A DNA stretch of 20,496 nt from JADGGV01 sp035715725. Lineage in GTDB: Bacteria > Gemmatimonadota > Gemmatimonadetes > Longimicrobiales > RSA9. The position numbers and the translations under genes were made by a program. The notes beneath the pieces are model-generated. The model did no database searches and was not told the DNA's origin. It saw only the letters and a list, made by a program, of their open reading frames with translations. Location: positions 1 through 20,496 of the forward strand of contig DASTKT010000111.1 in NCBI GenBank assembly GCA_035715725.1. Reading direction: 5' to 3'. This document shows positions 7,103 to 13,964 of the stretch, piece after piece. The first letter of the stretch is position 1. Each line of letters opens with the position of its first letter.

Positions 7103-7798
7103 ATGCCAAAGCGGTTTTGCTCAGCGTCGATGGTGTTTGTCACAGCGCGCGGGCTCTTTGCGCTCTCGCTGGCGCTAGTCGTAGCTCATCCGGGTGAACT
7201 CCGTGCTCAAGATGTCCTGGAGCGTCCATGGATTGGAGTCACGGTCGGCGCCTTGCTTCCGACGACAGAGCTGGAGAGCTGGTCGGATGGGAACGACGCG
7301 TTTGGCAGAACTGGCGTCATCGGGATCGAAGGCGGCATTGCGAGCAGCCGAATGCTGTCGCTTCGGGCGGAGTTGGCCTACGCCCGACCGGAGATCGTCG
7401 AGCGCGCGGTCTATTACGACTGGGGAGAGAATCGAACCGCGTGGGTGCCCAACCACAACTCGCTCCTGATCGCGAGCACGGCTGTCGTACTCGCGCCCCC
7501 GGTCGGTGTGGCCGGCGTGCGGCCGTTCGGATCGCTGGGGGTGGGTGCGAAGTTTTACCGCTTCCACGCCACGTCGGGCGGAGACGTCGTCGTCCCGTTC
7601 GCGAGCGACCAGGTCGCGCCGATGGTCACGGCGGGAGCGGGGGTCCGGTTCCCGATCCTCTCCTGGCGCCTGAGCGTCGAGGCGCAGAGCCTCGTCAGCC
7701 GTTTCGAGCGCTACCCCGACCACCCCTCGTCGACCGCCCGGTGGCAGAACGACATGACGGTCAGCGCCGGGGTCGAAGTGCCGCTCCACCGCCGCTAG
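7103..7798 (+). CDS. outer membrane beta-barrel protein
   Basis: 231 aa from the ATG at 7103. A TTG at 7076 in frame would add nine residues. The N-terminus has a Sec signal peptide (hydrophobic FALSLALVVA, likely cleavage after LRAQ near residue 36). The mature part is a series of alternating-hydrophobic amphipathic strands with GxxxGxxxPTTELESW, SLRAELAYARPEI, FGSLGVGAKFYRF, VTAGAGVRFPI and VSAGVEVPL, the pattern of small OMP_b-brl/OmpW-like 8-strand barrels. It does not end in the classical C-terminal Phe. The ribosome site is poor (GAGGA about 14 nt upstream). The first third is noticeably less GC-rich than its neighbours. Specific function is unknown; a second barrel gene of similar size follows. 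Confidence 0.75.
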   Translation: MPKRFCSASMVFVTARGLFALSLALVVAHPGELRAQDVLERPWIGVTVGALLPTTELESWSDGNDAFGRTGVIGIEGGIASSRMLSLRAELAYARPEIVERAVYYDWGENRTAWVPNHNSLLIASTAVVLAPPVGVAGVRPFGSLGVGAKFYRFHATSGGDVVVPFASDQVAPMVTAGAGVRFPILSWRLSVEAQSLVSRFERYPDHPSSTARWQNDMTVSAGVEVPLHRR

Positions 7799-7920
7799 TC
7801 CAGCCGATGCGGTCGGCACCCGCCCGCGCGGGGCTACGGGTCGGGCGGCGCGGCAGCGGCGCGACCGCTGGAGGACGCGCCCCCCGCCCGGCCCCGTCCG
7901 GGCGGAGCCATCGGCGGAGC

Positions 7921-8026
7921 CATCGGCCGGCCGCCCTCGGTCGAGCGCATCGGCCGGCGCCCTCGGTCGAGCGGAGCGGCCGGCCGCCCTCGGTCGAGCG
8001 CACCGGCCGGCTCGGCCGAGGCTCGG
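7921..8026. repeat. ~27-bp tandem repeat, 3 to 4 copies
   Basis: Units at 7921-7947, 7948-7973 and 7974-8000 share CGGCCGGCCGCCCTCGGTCG with small changes, and a decayed fourth copy occupies 8001-8026. It is direct rather than interspersed, with no spacers, so it is a minisatellite and not a CRISPR array. Confidence 0.75.
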
Positions 8027-8504
8027 GGCGCGGCTTGCCGTCGACGCCGCACGCGTGCCCTCCGCCGGACACCCTTGCGGCCTTCACGGGAATAATCGCC
8101 GCCATCCCCGCAAGCGTCTCCGCGCAGCCGGTGCGTGCGGCGTTGACGGCAGCGCGTCCGGCACCGCGGCGCGTTCGCAGCCGCCGTGCACCCGGATGCA
8201 GCGGACGCGGCGGCCCGCTCGTCGGCGGCCCGCGCGTCGGCGGCGGCACGCGGCAGCGCTCGGGTTCTCCTCCCCCCGCCGGCCGGAACGGCTCGCCCCG
8301 ACGGCGGCGTTCCCCGGGCGGGACAACCCCGGCCACGCCCGCGAGGGTGAACGCGCGCGCCGGGGCCCCGCTGATTCACACCAAGCGTCTGAGCGTAGAT
8401 CGGAGATGCGTAGAACGCGCGCGTTGCGCGCCGCGACCCGAGCGGCCCGTCAGGGCCCCCCGCGCGGCCGATCGTAGGCTCGGGCCACTCGAGCGGGCCA
8501 GGTT

Positions 8505-8520
8505 GTACACCCCCCTGTAC
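8505..8520. promoter_or_regulatory. inverted repeat GTACA-N6-TGTAC next to ribosome site
   Basis: GTACA (8505-8509) and TGTAC (8516-8520) flank six C. The right arm ends just before the GAAGGAGAGGAG ribosome site of the following gene. It could be an operator or a short leader hairpin that limits ribosome access. Confidence 0.35.
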
Positions 8521-8534
8521 GAAGGAGAGGAGCG

Positions 8535-9260
8535 ATGAGGCGTGCCCTGTTCGTGTTGTCGTTGGGGCTCGTAGCGGGTACGAGCGCGGCCGCGGCCCAG
8601 GACCTCGGAGCGCGGTCGCTGGAGCTGCGTCTGGGCTGGGCGCGCTCCGGCTTCGGCGGCGAGCGGGTGATCGAGCGCGGCGCCCTGAACGGCGCCTCGC
8701 TCGGGGCGGCGCTCGCCCTCCGAGTCACGTCCCGGCTGAGCCTCCAGCCGGAGCTGCAACTGCTGCAGAAGGGCGCGACGAGCCACGGGACCGTGATGGG
8801 CGTGGCCGGCGCCGACACGATTCTCGATCACGTCACCGATCCGCTCCGGCTCTTCTACGTGGAAGCGCCGGTCCTGGCCAGGCTCGAGCTGTCGGCGCGG
8901 CCCGGCGGCGTGCGGCCGTACCTCGTCGCCGGGCCGTACGTCGGCTGGCTGCTGGGCTGTTCCAGCTATCTGTCGACGGTCGCGGCAGCCGCCGTCTCCC
9001 CGGGCGCTCCGGGCGATTCCGTCGCCGTCGGCTCGGCCTGCCTCGACGACGGCACCCGCCGGCCCGAGGTCGGCGCCGCCGCCGGCGCCGGCGTCCGCCT
9101 GCCGCTGGGCCGCCTCACGGGCGTCGCCGACGTTCGCTACGAGCAGGGGCTGAGCAGCGTCGTGAAGGGTCGCTGGGGCGACGTGCGCAACCGCGCCCTC
9201 CTGGTCACCGTGGGCCTGGCGCTGCGGCTCGACGGTGGCTCGGCGGCGGGCCGGCGCTGA
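8535..9260 (+). CDS. outer membrane beta-barrel protein
   Basis: 241 aa. The ATG at 8535 has an excellent AGGAGAGGAG site 2-3 nt upstream. A clear Sec signal peptide (MRRALFVLSLGLVAGTSAAAAQ, cut near residue 22) precedes a barrel of amphipathic strands: LELRLGWARSGF, GAALALRVTSRLSLQPELQL, LFYVEAPVLARLEL, VRPYLVAGPYVGWLLG, GAAAGAGVRLPL and ALLVTVGLALRL. Strands such as LQPELQLLQKGA and YVEAPVLARLEL are typical of PorT-like/OMP_b-brl proteins. Two cysteines (C142, C164) in a putative extracellular loop could form a disulfide. It is the same size class as the barrel 736 bp upstream. Function is not known. Confidence 0.82.
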   Translation: MRRALFVLSLGLVAGTSAAAAQDLGARSLELRLGWARSGFGGERVIERGALNGASLGAALALRVTSRLSLQPELQLLQKGATSHGTVMGVAGADTILDHVTDPLRLFYVEAPVLARLELSARPGGVRPYLVAGPYVGWLLGCSSYLSTVAAAAVSPGAPGDSVAVGSACLDDGTRRPEVGAAAGAGVRLPLGRLTGVADVRYEQGLSSVVKGRWGDVRNRALLVTVGLALRLDGGSAAGRR

Positions 9261-9282
9261 GCGCGCCGGTCTGCCACGCGCT

Positions 9283-9315
9283 GAAGGGGCCTCCCTAGTC
9301 GAGGAGCGCCCCTTC
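9283..9315 (+). terminator. stem-loop after outer-membrane protein gene
   Basis: GAAGGGGC (9283-9290) pairs with GCCCCTTC (9308-9315). CTCC (9291-9294) pairs with GGAG (9303-9306) across one bulged C, leaving an 8-nt loop. It lies 22 nt after the stop. No T-run follows on the plus strand, so it may end transcription only weakly or protect the 3' end. Confidence 0.45.
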
Positions 9316-9362
9316 GTGCGTGCCGGTCCAGGCGTTTGCGGCGGTCGATTTCGGGCGCTTCC

Positions 9363-9396
9363 GTTGGACCGGAGGTCGGCGGCTCACCGGTCGATC
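9363..9396. repeat. dispersed copy of the GGACCGG...CACCGGTC palindromic repeat
   Basis: GTTGGACCGG, 12 nt, CACCGGTC. Arm sequence and spacing are the same as in the unit at 15626-15655, although the 12-nt middle differs. It sits in the 269-bp gap between the second barrel gene and the acetyltransferase, which otherwise shows only the stem-loop. Confidence 0.55.
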
Positions 9397-9529
9397 TCGC
9401 GATTCCGACCCGACCTCGAGGCCAGCGTCACCCCGATCCCGGCTACGGATGCGATCCGGCGGCCCGGGACGCGGCCCCGCCCCGGCGATCCTCCGGGTGG
9501 TCCGTGGTGAGATCGTAGTCCCCGAGCCC

Positions 9530-10024
9530 CTACACCCCCGACTCCCCCAGCAACAGCTCCATCACGTCCTCCCGCACCTCGAACCCGTAGCGGCGGTAGA
9601 GGGTGCGGCTGCGGTCCGTGGGCCAGAGGAGCACGGCGTGGGCGCCGAAGTCGCGGCACCACGCCAGCGCCGCCTCGAGCAGCCGCGCGCCCGTCCCCGC
9701 GCCCCGCGCCTCCTCGCGCACGAACAGGTTCGTGATGTAGCCGTGCGACTCCGGCTCGGCGACGGGGTTCGGGATCTTCTCGATGCGCTGCGCCCAGATA
9801 TGCCCGAGGACCCGTCCATCACGCTCCGCCACCCAGCAGCGCCACGCGCCCTCCTGCGCCAGGCGCGCGGCCATCCACGCGGTGCAGCGGCGCAGGAACT
9901 CGGCATCGTCCTCGCTCGGCGCGCGGAAGGCCGACCGGAATTCCAGGCGCATCCCGGCGAGCGTGGCGGCGTCGGCCGGCGCGGCGCGGCGGATCGCGAG
10001 GTCGGAGGCGGCATCGTCGCTCAC
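9530..10024 (-). CDS. GNAT family N-acetyltransferase
   Basis: 164 aa from the GTG at 10024, 20 bp after the upstream gene's stop, with a weak GGAG about 10 nt before it. The GNAT fold is plain: LAIRRAAPADAATLAGMR at the N-terminus, then the central strand GYITNLFVREEARGAGTG with the acetyl-CoA loop R-G-A-G-T-G (107-112). ARLLEAALAWCRDFGAHAVLL follows, and the closing TLYRRYGFEVREDVMEL is typical. It transfers an acetyl group from acetyl-CoA to an unknown amine in the cytoplasm. The gene probably forms a pair with the small gene upstream. No T-tract terminator is seen after its stop. Confidence 0.9.
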   Translation of the reverse strand: MSDDAASDLAIRRAAPADAATLAGMRLEFRSAFRAPSEDDAEFLRRCTAWMAARLAQEGAWRCWVAERDGRVLGHIWAQRIEKIPNPVAEPESHGYITNLFVREEARGAGTGARLLEAALAWCRDFGAHAVLLWPTDRSRTLYRRYGFEVREDVMELLLGESGV

Positions 10025-10044
10025 GGTGCGTGCGCTCCGCCCGG

Positions 10045-10335
10045 TCAGCCTTCGCTCAGGAACCGCTTCGCGACCCGGATGAAGCGGGCGTCCTGCTCCG
10101 GCTCCGGCCGCTCCAGCTCCTTCTCCATGAAGCGCTGCACGTGCCCGCGCAATGACGTGTCGCCCCAGCGGTACCCGGTCGCCGCTTCCGCGCTCGACGT
10201 GCGCCCATCCCGCGCCGCCTCCAGCAGCGCGAGCGCGGCGGCGGCCGGGTAGGAGGGATCGTCCGCCGGCGGCAGGCCGAAACGGCCCGGCGGCTCGTAG
10301 TCGCCGGCATCTTCCTTCACGAACGCTCTCGACAT
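10045..10335 (-). CDS. small SRAFVKE-type protein, unknown function
   Basis: 96 aa. The ATG at 10335 has AAGGTGAA about 5 nt upstream. The protein is hydrophilic, mostly helical and without a signal or membrane segment. It opens with MSRAFVKEDAGDYEPP. From memory, a nearly identical opening (MSRAFVKE with acidic residues, then PP or ERP) occurs at the N-terminus of GreA/GreB-like proteins in other bacteria, but the rest here (LLEAARDGRTSSAEAATGYR ... GHVQRFMEKELERPE ... FIRVAKRFLSEG) is not a GreA coiled coil. I therefore do not assign a function. It precedes the acetyltransferase by 20 bp. A dyad that brackets a -10-like hexamer lies 26-45 bp upstream of its start. Confidence 0.72.
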   Translation of the reverse strand: MSRAFVKEDAGDYEPPGRFGLPPADDPSYPAAAALALLEAARDGRTSSAEAATGYRWGDTSLRGHVQRFMEKELERPEPEQDARFIRVAKRFLSEG

Positions 10336-10360
10336 GCTTCACCTTCCCGGGCTTCATGAG

Positions 10361-10380
10361 TCCCGGGAGCATACCCGGGA
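10361..10380 (-). promoter_or_regulatory. dyad around a -10-like hexamer (putative operator-promoter)
   Basis: TCCCGGG (10361-10367) and CCCGGGA (10374-10380) are perfect inverted arms around six bases that read TATGCT on the minus strand. This is a good -10 hexamer 33 bp upstream of the ATG at 10335. A third CCCGGG lies at 10346-10351. No -35 match is visible, which fits an activator- or repressor-controlled promoter, but the dyad could also be a leader hairpin. Confidence 0.4.
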
Positions 10381-10512
10381 ACCCGCGGGCCGTTGCCGGG
10401 CGGTGGCGTCTGCCGCCCCCGCCGCGGCGGCCGTGGCGGCGCGGCCGAGTCCCGGCGCGCCGGTCGCCGCTGGCCGCTGGCCGCTGCGCGCGGACCGGCC
10501 CCGCGCCGCGCA

Positions 10513-11133
10513 TCAGCTCCCCGCCCGCTCCGCCACCCGCTCCCAGACGCCGTCGTACGTGGTCGCCACGCCCAGCTCGTCCACGCCCAGCCCGGCGACG
10601 AAGGCGCCGCCGCGGCTCTCGTAGCGGTAGCGGTCCGGCGTCAGGCGGGTGTAGCGCTGCGGCAGGAGCTGTACCTCGAGGTCGGGGAAGCGGACCCACG
10701 CCGCGGCGACGTCGGCGCTCGCGCCGACCTCCAGCGCGAGGCGCCGGATCGGCAGCGTGTTCGTGGATGGCGTGATGCCGAGGTCCACGTCGTGGACGCC
10801 GTCGAGCTCCGCGAGGTGGCGGCCGTCCAGCCACCAGCGCGCCGCCTCGTCCCGGCGCAGCTCGATCTCGCGGCGTGCGGCGCCCCGCTCGACGGCGACC
10901 CGCGCCGAGAGCGTGCGCCACGCCTCGTCGCATGCCACGGAATACGTGACGAGCAGCGGCTCGCCCGCCGCCGAGGCGACGACGTGCCCCTCGAGCCGGT
11001 GCCCGTCCGCCTCGCGCCAGAGCCGGAAGTGCTCCAGCGACGGCGGCTCGGCGCGCCGCCAGAGCACCGTGCACAGCAGGCGCGGCTCCGGCGGCCGCGC
11101 CGACGCAGCGACGCTCACGGATCCTTCCGTCAT
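10513..11133 (-). CDS. putative glycolipid-binding domain protein
   Basis: 206 aa. The ATG at 11133 overlaps the stop of the upstream gene as ATGA. The sequence matches what I know of the putative glycolipid-binding family (COG3554): a lead RLLCTVLWRRAEPPSLEHFRL, then GHVVASAAGEPLLVTYSVACDEAWRT. RWWLDGRHLAELDGVHDVDLGITPSTNTLPIRRL is the most diagnostic block, and AAWVRFPDLEVQLLPQRYTRL, then YRYESRGGAFVAGLGVDELGVATTYDGVWERV complete the domain. No signal peptide is seen, so it is cytoplasmic. The ligand is not established in this organism. The two membrane-protein genes upstream on the same strand form a tight operon with it. Confidence 0.82.
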   Translation of the reverse strand: MTEGSVSVAASARPPEPRLLCTVLWRRAEPPSLEHFRLWREADGHRLEGHVVASAAGEPLLVTYSVACDEAWRTLSARVAVERGAARREIELRRDEAARWWLDGRHLAELDGVHDVDLGITPSTNTLPIRRLALEVGASADVAAAWVRFPDLEVQLLPQRYTRLTPDRYRYESRGGAFVAGLGVDELGVATTYDGVWERVAERAGS

Positions 11134-11627
11134 GTGTCGCCCCCGCCGTTCGGGCGCCGCACCGTGCGCCGGGCCGGCCGCTCGCCCGACGCCCGCCGGC
11201 CTCCGCCGGCGCCGCCCCGGGCCCGCGGCCGCGAACCGGACGGCGCCGCGAGCATCGCGACGGCGAGCACCTGGAGCGCGCCCGCCAGCGCAATGAGCGC
11301 GACCTCCAGGATGCCGGACGCGGTCGTGTAGCAGATCCGGACGAGCGTCGGCAGCCACGCCGCCTCCAGCGCCACGACGAGCGCCGCCAGCGTCGACGCC
11401 GCGATCGACCCGGCGCGGCCGCCGCGGCCGATCGCCCACGCGGTCCCGGCGGCCGCGCCGATCCCCGCCGCCAGCAGCATCTGCCGGACGTACAGCTCCG
11501 GGCCGCCCCGCAGCGGCAGCCCGGCCAGAAAATAGAGCAGGATGAGCGCGAAGGCGCACTCCGCCGCCTGGGCGAGCCGGCGTCTCGCGGGCAGTGCCGC
11601 CCGGCGCATCGATAGCGTGGCGCTCAT
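11130..11627 (-). CDS. small integral membrane protein, unknown function
   Basis: 165 aa. The ATG at 11627 has GGAGG 8 nt upstream; a longer frame reaching 11705 overlaps the upstream gene and lacks such a site. Four hydrophobic helices are visible at about residues 22-38, 44-65, 70-92 and 101-124. They are followed by a basic, Gly/Pro/Arg-rich cytoplasmic tail (GSRPRARGGAGGGRRASGERP). The gene starts 16 bp after the upstream stop and its own stop overlaps the glycolipid-binding gene by four bases, so the three are co-translated. No family is recognised. Confidence 0.7.
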   Translation of the reverse strand: MSATLSMRRAALPARRRLAQAAECAFALILLYFLAGLPLRGGPELYVRQMLLAAGIGAAAGTAWAIGRGGRAGSIAASTLAALVVALEAAWLPTLVRICYTTASGILEVALIALAGALQVLAVAMLAAPSGSRPRARGGAGGGRRASGERPARRTVRRPNGGGDT

Positions 11628-11643
11628 GGCATCATCCTCCGGG

Positions 11644-12438
11644 TCAGCCGAGCCGGTCGCGATCGAGACGCCCGGCCCCGCGGCGCTCGCCGTCGACGCT
11701 CGCACCGTCCAGCCGCTCGCGTGCGCGGTCCTCGCCCTCGACGCGCTCGTCGTCGACCCGCTTGCCGTCGGGCCGCCCGCCCCGGAGCCATTCGACGCCG
11801 GGGCGCGCCGGCTCCGGCGCGTCCGCGGGGAGCGCCGGGGCTGCGTCGGGCGGCAGCACGCCTTCGGGCCGCGCCCACTCCCCGCGCGCGAGTCCCCGCC
11901 ACCGCCAGCGGTGGAACAGCAGCGCCGCCGGGGCGCTCAGCCAGACGAGCGCCGTGCCCCAGCGCGCGCGCTTCCGCAGCGGCGGCCGCGTGTCGGCGAG
12001 GAGGAGCGAGACGGCGAGCCCCCAGAGCAGGAACGTGCCGAGCGCGCTCAGGGCACCCGCCCCGCCGAGCACGCCGAGCAGCCACCCCCGCGCCAGGCCC
12101 GCGCGCCAGAGCGTGATCACCCCGAGCCCCGCGGCGAGGGTCGTGCCGACGGCCGCGAGCGTCGGGCGGTAGAGCCGGCGCGCCCAGCGGTCCAGTCGCT
12201 CGGGCGGCGGCCCCGTCCGCTCCCCCCAGCCGGCCGCATCCTCCTCCACCGGCCCGCCCCACCCGCCCCGCGCCTCGGCGGTCACCAGCCCGAGCACCAG
12301 CCAGCCGAGCGGCCCCGCGAGCCCGAGCAGCAGCCCGTCCCACGCGGAGACCCCGCGCGACCGCGCGTAGTACGCGCCGACGCCCGCGCCCACCACCGGG
12401 ATCAGCAGCGACGTTCCGCCGAGGAAGAATGGCAGCAT
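11644..12438 (-). CDS. integral membrane protein with pentapeptide-repeat tail, unknown function
   Basis: 264 aa. The ATG at 12438 has AGGGGTGA about 4 nt upstream; a longer frame to 12522 has no such support. About five membrane helices are seen (residues 3-24, 34-52, 92-111, 118-147, 160-176). The first two form a hairpin like those of phospholipase_D-nuclease N-terminal or bacteriocin-type membrane proteins, but there is no firm match. From about residue 221 the tail runs in degenerate five-residue steps of the type R-(V/L)-(D/E)-(G/D)-(E/K), such as RPDGK, RVDDE and RVEGE, encoded by a 15-bp DNA period. The gene heads the minus-strand operon that ends with the glycolipid-binding protein. 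Confidence 0.7.
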   Translation of the reverse strand: MLPFFLGGTSLLIPVVGAGVGAYYARSRGVSAWDGLLLGLAGPLGWLVLGLVTAEARGGWGGPVEEDAAGWGERTGPPPERLDRWARRLYRPTLAAVGTTLAAGLGVITLWRAGLARGWLLGVLGGAGALSALGTFLLWGLAVSLLLADTRPPLRKRARWGTALVWLSAPAALLFHRWRWRGLARGEWARPEGVLPPDAAPALPADAPEPARPGVEWLRGGRPDGKRVDDERVEGEDRARERLDGASVDGERRGAGRLDRDRLG

Positions 12439-12657
12439 GCGATCACCCCTACGCTGCGGGTGCACCCCCGTCCCGCGCCCATCCCCACCGACAGGATGCA
12501 CGCCGCGGCCGCGGCGCGCCACGCCCCCGGGCCGAGCGCAGGCGCCGCCCGGTGCACCGGTCCGACCTGGAAAACGCGTTCGAGCGCGGCGGGCGGCGCT
12601 CCGTCACCGTGCCTTCGCGCGCTCCACGTCCTTGGGACGATCGGACATGTGTTCCGC

Positions 12658-12673
12658 GCGGAGCGCGCTCCGC
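12658..12673. promoter_or_regulatory. 16-bp perfect palindrome abutting the -35 box
   Basis: GCGGAGCGCGCTCCGC is fully self-complementary and ends at the base before TTGACG. Position and symmetry suit a dimeric regulator, either an activator touching the polymerase or a repressor. Confidence 0.4.
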
Positions 12674-12701
12674 TTGACGGCGCCGTGGCGATCGCTATCC
12701 T
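12674..12701 (+). promoter_or_regulatory. sigma70-like promoter of nitronate monooxygenase gene
   Basis: TTGACG (12674-12679), 16-bp spacer, TATCCT (12696-12701). This is the best -35/-10 pair in the window. Transcription would begin near 12708, giving a leader of about 78 nt before the GTG start. Confidence 0.55.
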
Positions 12702-12785
12702 CCCCCCACCGGCGCCACGCCCGATGCCGCCGTCGTGGTCGGCGCGACGCCGCAACGTCGCCCGCCCCCAGCAGAGGACCTCGCC

Positions 12786-13862
12786 GTGCCCCTGGCCACC
12801 GCGCTCACCCACGCGATCGGGTGCGAGCTTCCGATCATCCAGGCGCCGATGGGCGGCGCGAACGCCACGCCTCCCGAGCTCGTCGCCGCCGTCAGCGAAG
12901 CGGGCGGGCTGGGGTTCATCGGCGCGGCGTACATGTCGCCGGCGGAGATCGGGGAGGTGTCGCGCGCCGTGCGCGCGCTGACCTCGCGCCCGTTCGGGAT
13001 CAACCTGTTCGCGCCGACGCCGCCGCCGGCTCCCGCCGACGCCGCGCCGGCGATCGAGCGCCTGGCGCCGTACCACGCGGAGCTCGCTCTCCCCGCGCCG
13101 GCGCTCCCCGGCCCGCCCGCCTTCACGTTCGCGGACCAGCTCGCGGCCGCGCTGGAGAGCGGAGCGGCGGCGTTCAGCTTCACGTTCGGGCTCCTGCCGC
13201 CCGACGCCACGGCGGCCGTGAAGGCCTGCGGCATGTACCTGATGGGCACGGCGACCACCGTCGAGGAGGCGTTGCTGCTCGAGCGGGACGGCGTCGACGC
13301 CGTCGTCGCCCAGGGGAGCGAGGCCGGCGCGCACCGCGGCACGTTCACGGGCGACTTCGACGCCGCGATGATCGGCACGGTCGCGCTCGTGCCGCAGGTC
13401 GCGGACGCGGTGAGCGTACCCGTCGTCGCCTCCGGCGGGATCATGGACGGGCGCGGCATCGCGGCGGCGCTCGCGCTCGGCGCGGCCGGCGTGCAGATGG
13501 GCACGGCGTTCCTGACCACCGAGGAGGCGGGGATCACCGAGGCCCACAAGGCGGCGATCCTGGGCACGCGCGAGGACCGAACCCGCGTGACGCGCGCGTT
13601 CTCCGGCCGGCCGGCGCGCGGCATCGTGAACCGATTCATGCTCGAGGTCGAGGGGACGGCCATCCTCCCCTATCCGCTCCAGAACGCGCTCACCCGGCCG
13701 CTGCGGAACGCCGCCGCGGCGCAGGGGCGCGCGGATCTGCTGTCGCTCTGGGCCGGACAGGGCCTGCGGCTGGCGCGCCGCGAGCCGGCCGCGGACCTGA
13801 TCGCGCGGCTGGCCACCGACACGGAGGCGCACATCCGCCGCCTCGCCGCCATGCTGGAATGA
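12786..13862 (+). CDS. nitronate monooxygenase (2-nitropropane dioxygenase family), FMN-dependent
   Basis: 358 aa from the GTG at 12786 (VPLATALTHAIGCELPIIQAPMGG), preceded by GAGG at 8 nt. A GTG 17 codons earlier would add a Pro/Arg-rich segment and lacks a ribosome site. The FMN-binding TIM barrel is evident. IQAPMGG is near residue 22, and GFIGAAYMSPAEI and FGINLFAP follow. AQGSEAGAHRG (about 176-186) carries the His typical of the catalytic base region, and VVASGGIMDGRGIAAALALGAAGVQMGTAFLTTEEA binds the FMN phosphate. It oxidises alkyl nitronates such as propionate 3-nitronate to carbonyl compounds and nitrite, often as detoxification. Its own promoter and a possible operator lie upstream. 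Some relatives are enoyl-ACP reductases (FabK), but the EAGAHRG motif favours the monooxygenase. Confidence 0.9.
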   Translation: MPLATALTHAIGCELPIIQAPMGGANATPPELVAAVSEAGGLGFIGAAYMSPAEIGEVSRAVRALTSRPFGINLFAPTPPPAPADAAPAIERLAPYHAELALPAPALPGPPAFTFADQLAAALESGAAAFSFTFGLLPPDATAAVKACGMYLMGTATTVEEALLLERDGVDAVVAQGSEAGAHRGTFTGDFDAAMIGTVALVPQVADAVSVPVVASGGIMDGRGIAAALALGAAGVQMGTAFLTTEEAGITEAHKAAILGTREDRTRVTRAFSGRPARGIVNRFMLEVEGTAILPYPLQNALTRPLRNAAAAQGRADLLSLWAGQGLRLARREPAADLIARLATDTEAHIRRLAAMLE

Positions 13863-13883
13863 GCCAGCCCACGCGGGTCCCCC

Positions 13884-13914
13884 TGGACACCTGAGGCGCC
13901 CTTCGGCGTATAGA
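13884..13914 (+). promoter_or_regulatory. possible promoter of winged-helix membrane protein gene
   Basis: TGGACA (13884-13889) and TATAGA (13909-13914) with a 19-bp spacer, slightly long, 50 bp upstream of the ATG. It lies in the 102-bp gap after the nitronate monooxygenase gene. Confidence 0.35.
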
Positions 13915-13964
13915 ACGGGAGCGGGGCGGGCCGCCCCGCGAACCCGAACGAGGATCCCGACGCC

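Larger units (their letters stand above)
7799..8534. other. repeat-containing intergenic region between two outer-membrane protein genes (736 bp)
   Basis: It holds an 8-bp GC hairpin with a 6-nt loop (CCGCCCGG 7884-7891, CCGGGCGG 7898-7905) about 90 nt after the first barrel gene, possibly a terminator without a T-tract. It also holds a 27-bp tandem array (7921-8026), a 7-bp inverted repeat CTTGCGG/CCGCAAG (8074-8080, 8108-8114), and an inverted repeat abutting the next ribosome site. No believable gene is seen on either strand. Confidence 0.55.
12439..12785. other. divergent intergenic region upstream of nitronate monooxygenase (347 bp)
   Basis: It contains a half-copy of the dispersed palindromic repeat at 12546-12570 (GGTGCACCGGTCCGACCTGG). 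It also holds a perfect 16-bp palindrome and the nitronate monooxygenase promoter, both listed separately. No minus-strand promoter for the membrane-protein operon can be picked out with confidence. Confidence 0.5.

Noticed and set aside
6786..8026. CRISPR array (tandem repeats at 6786-6885 and 7921-8026)
   Set aside because: The units are head-to-tail without unique spacers, vary in length and have no cas genes nearby.
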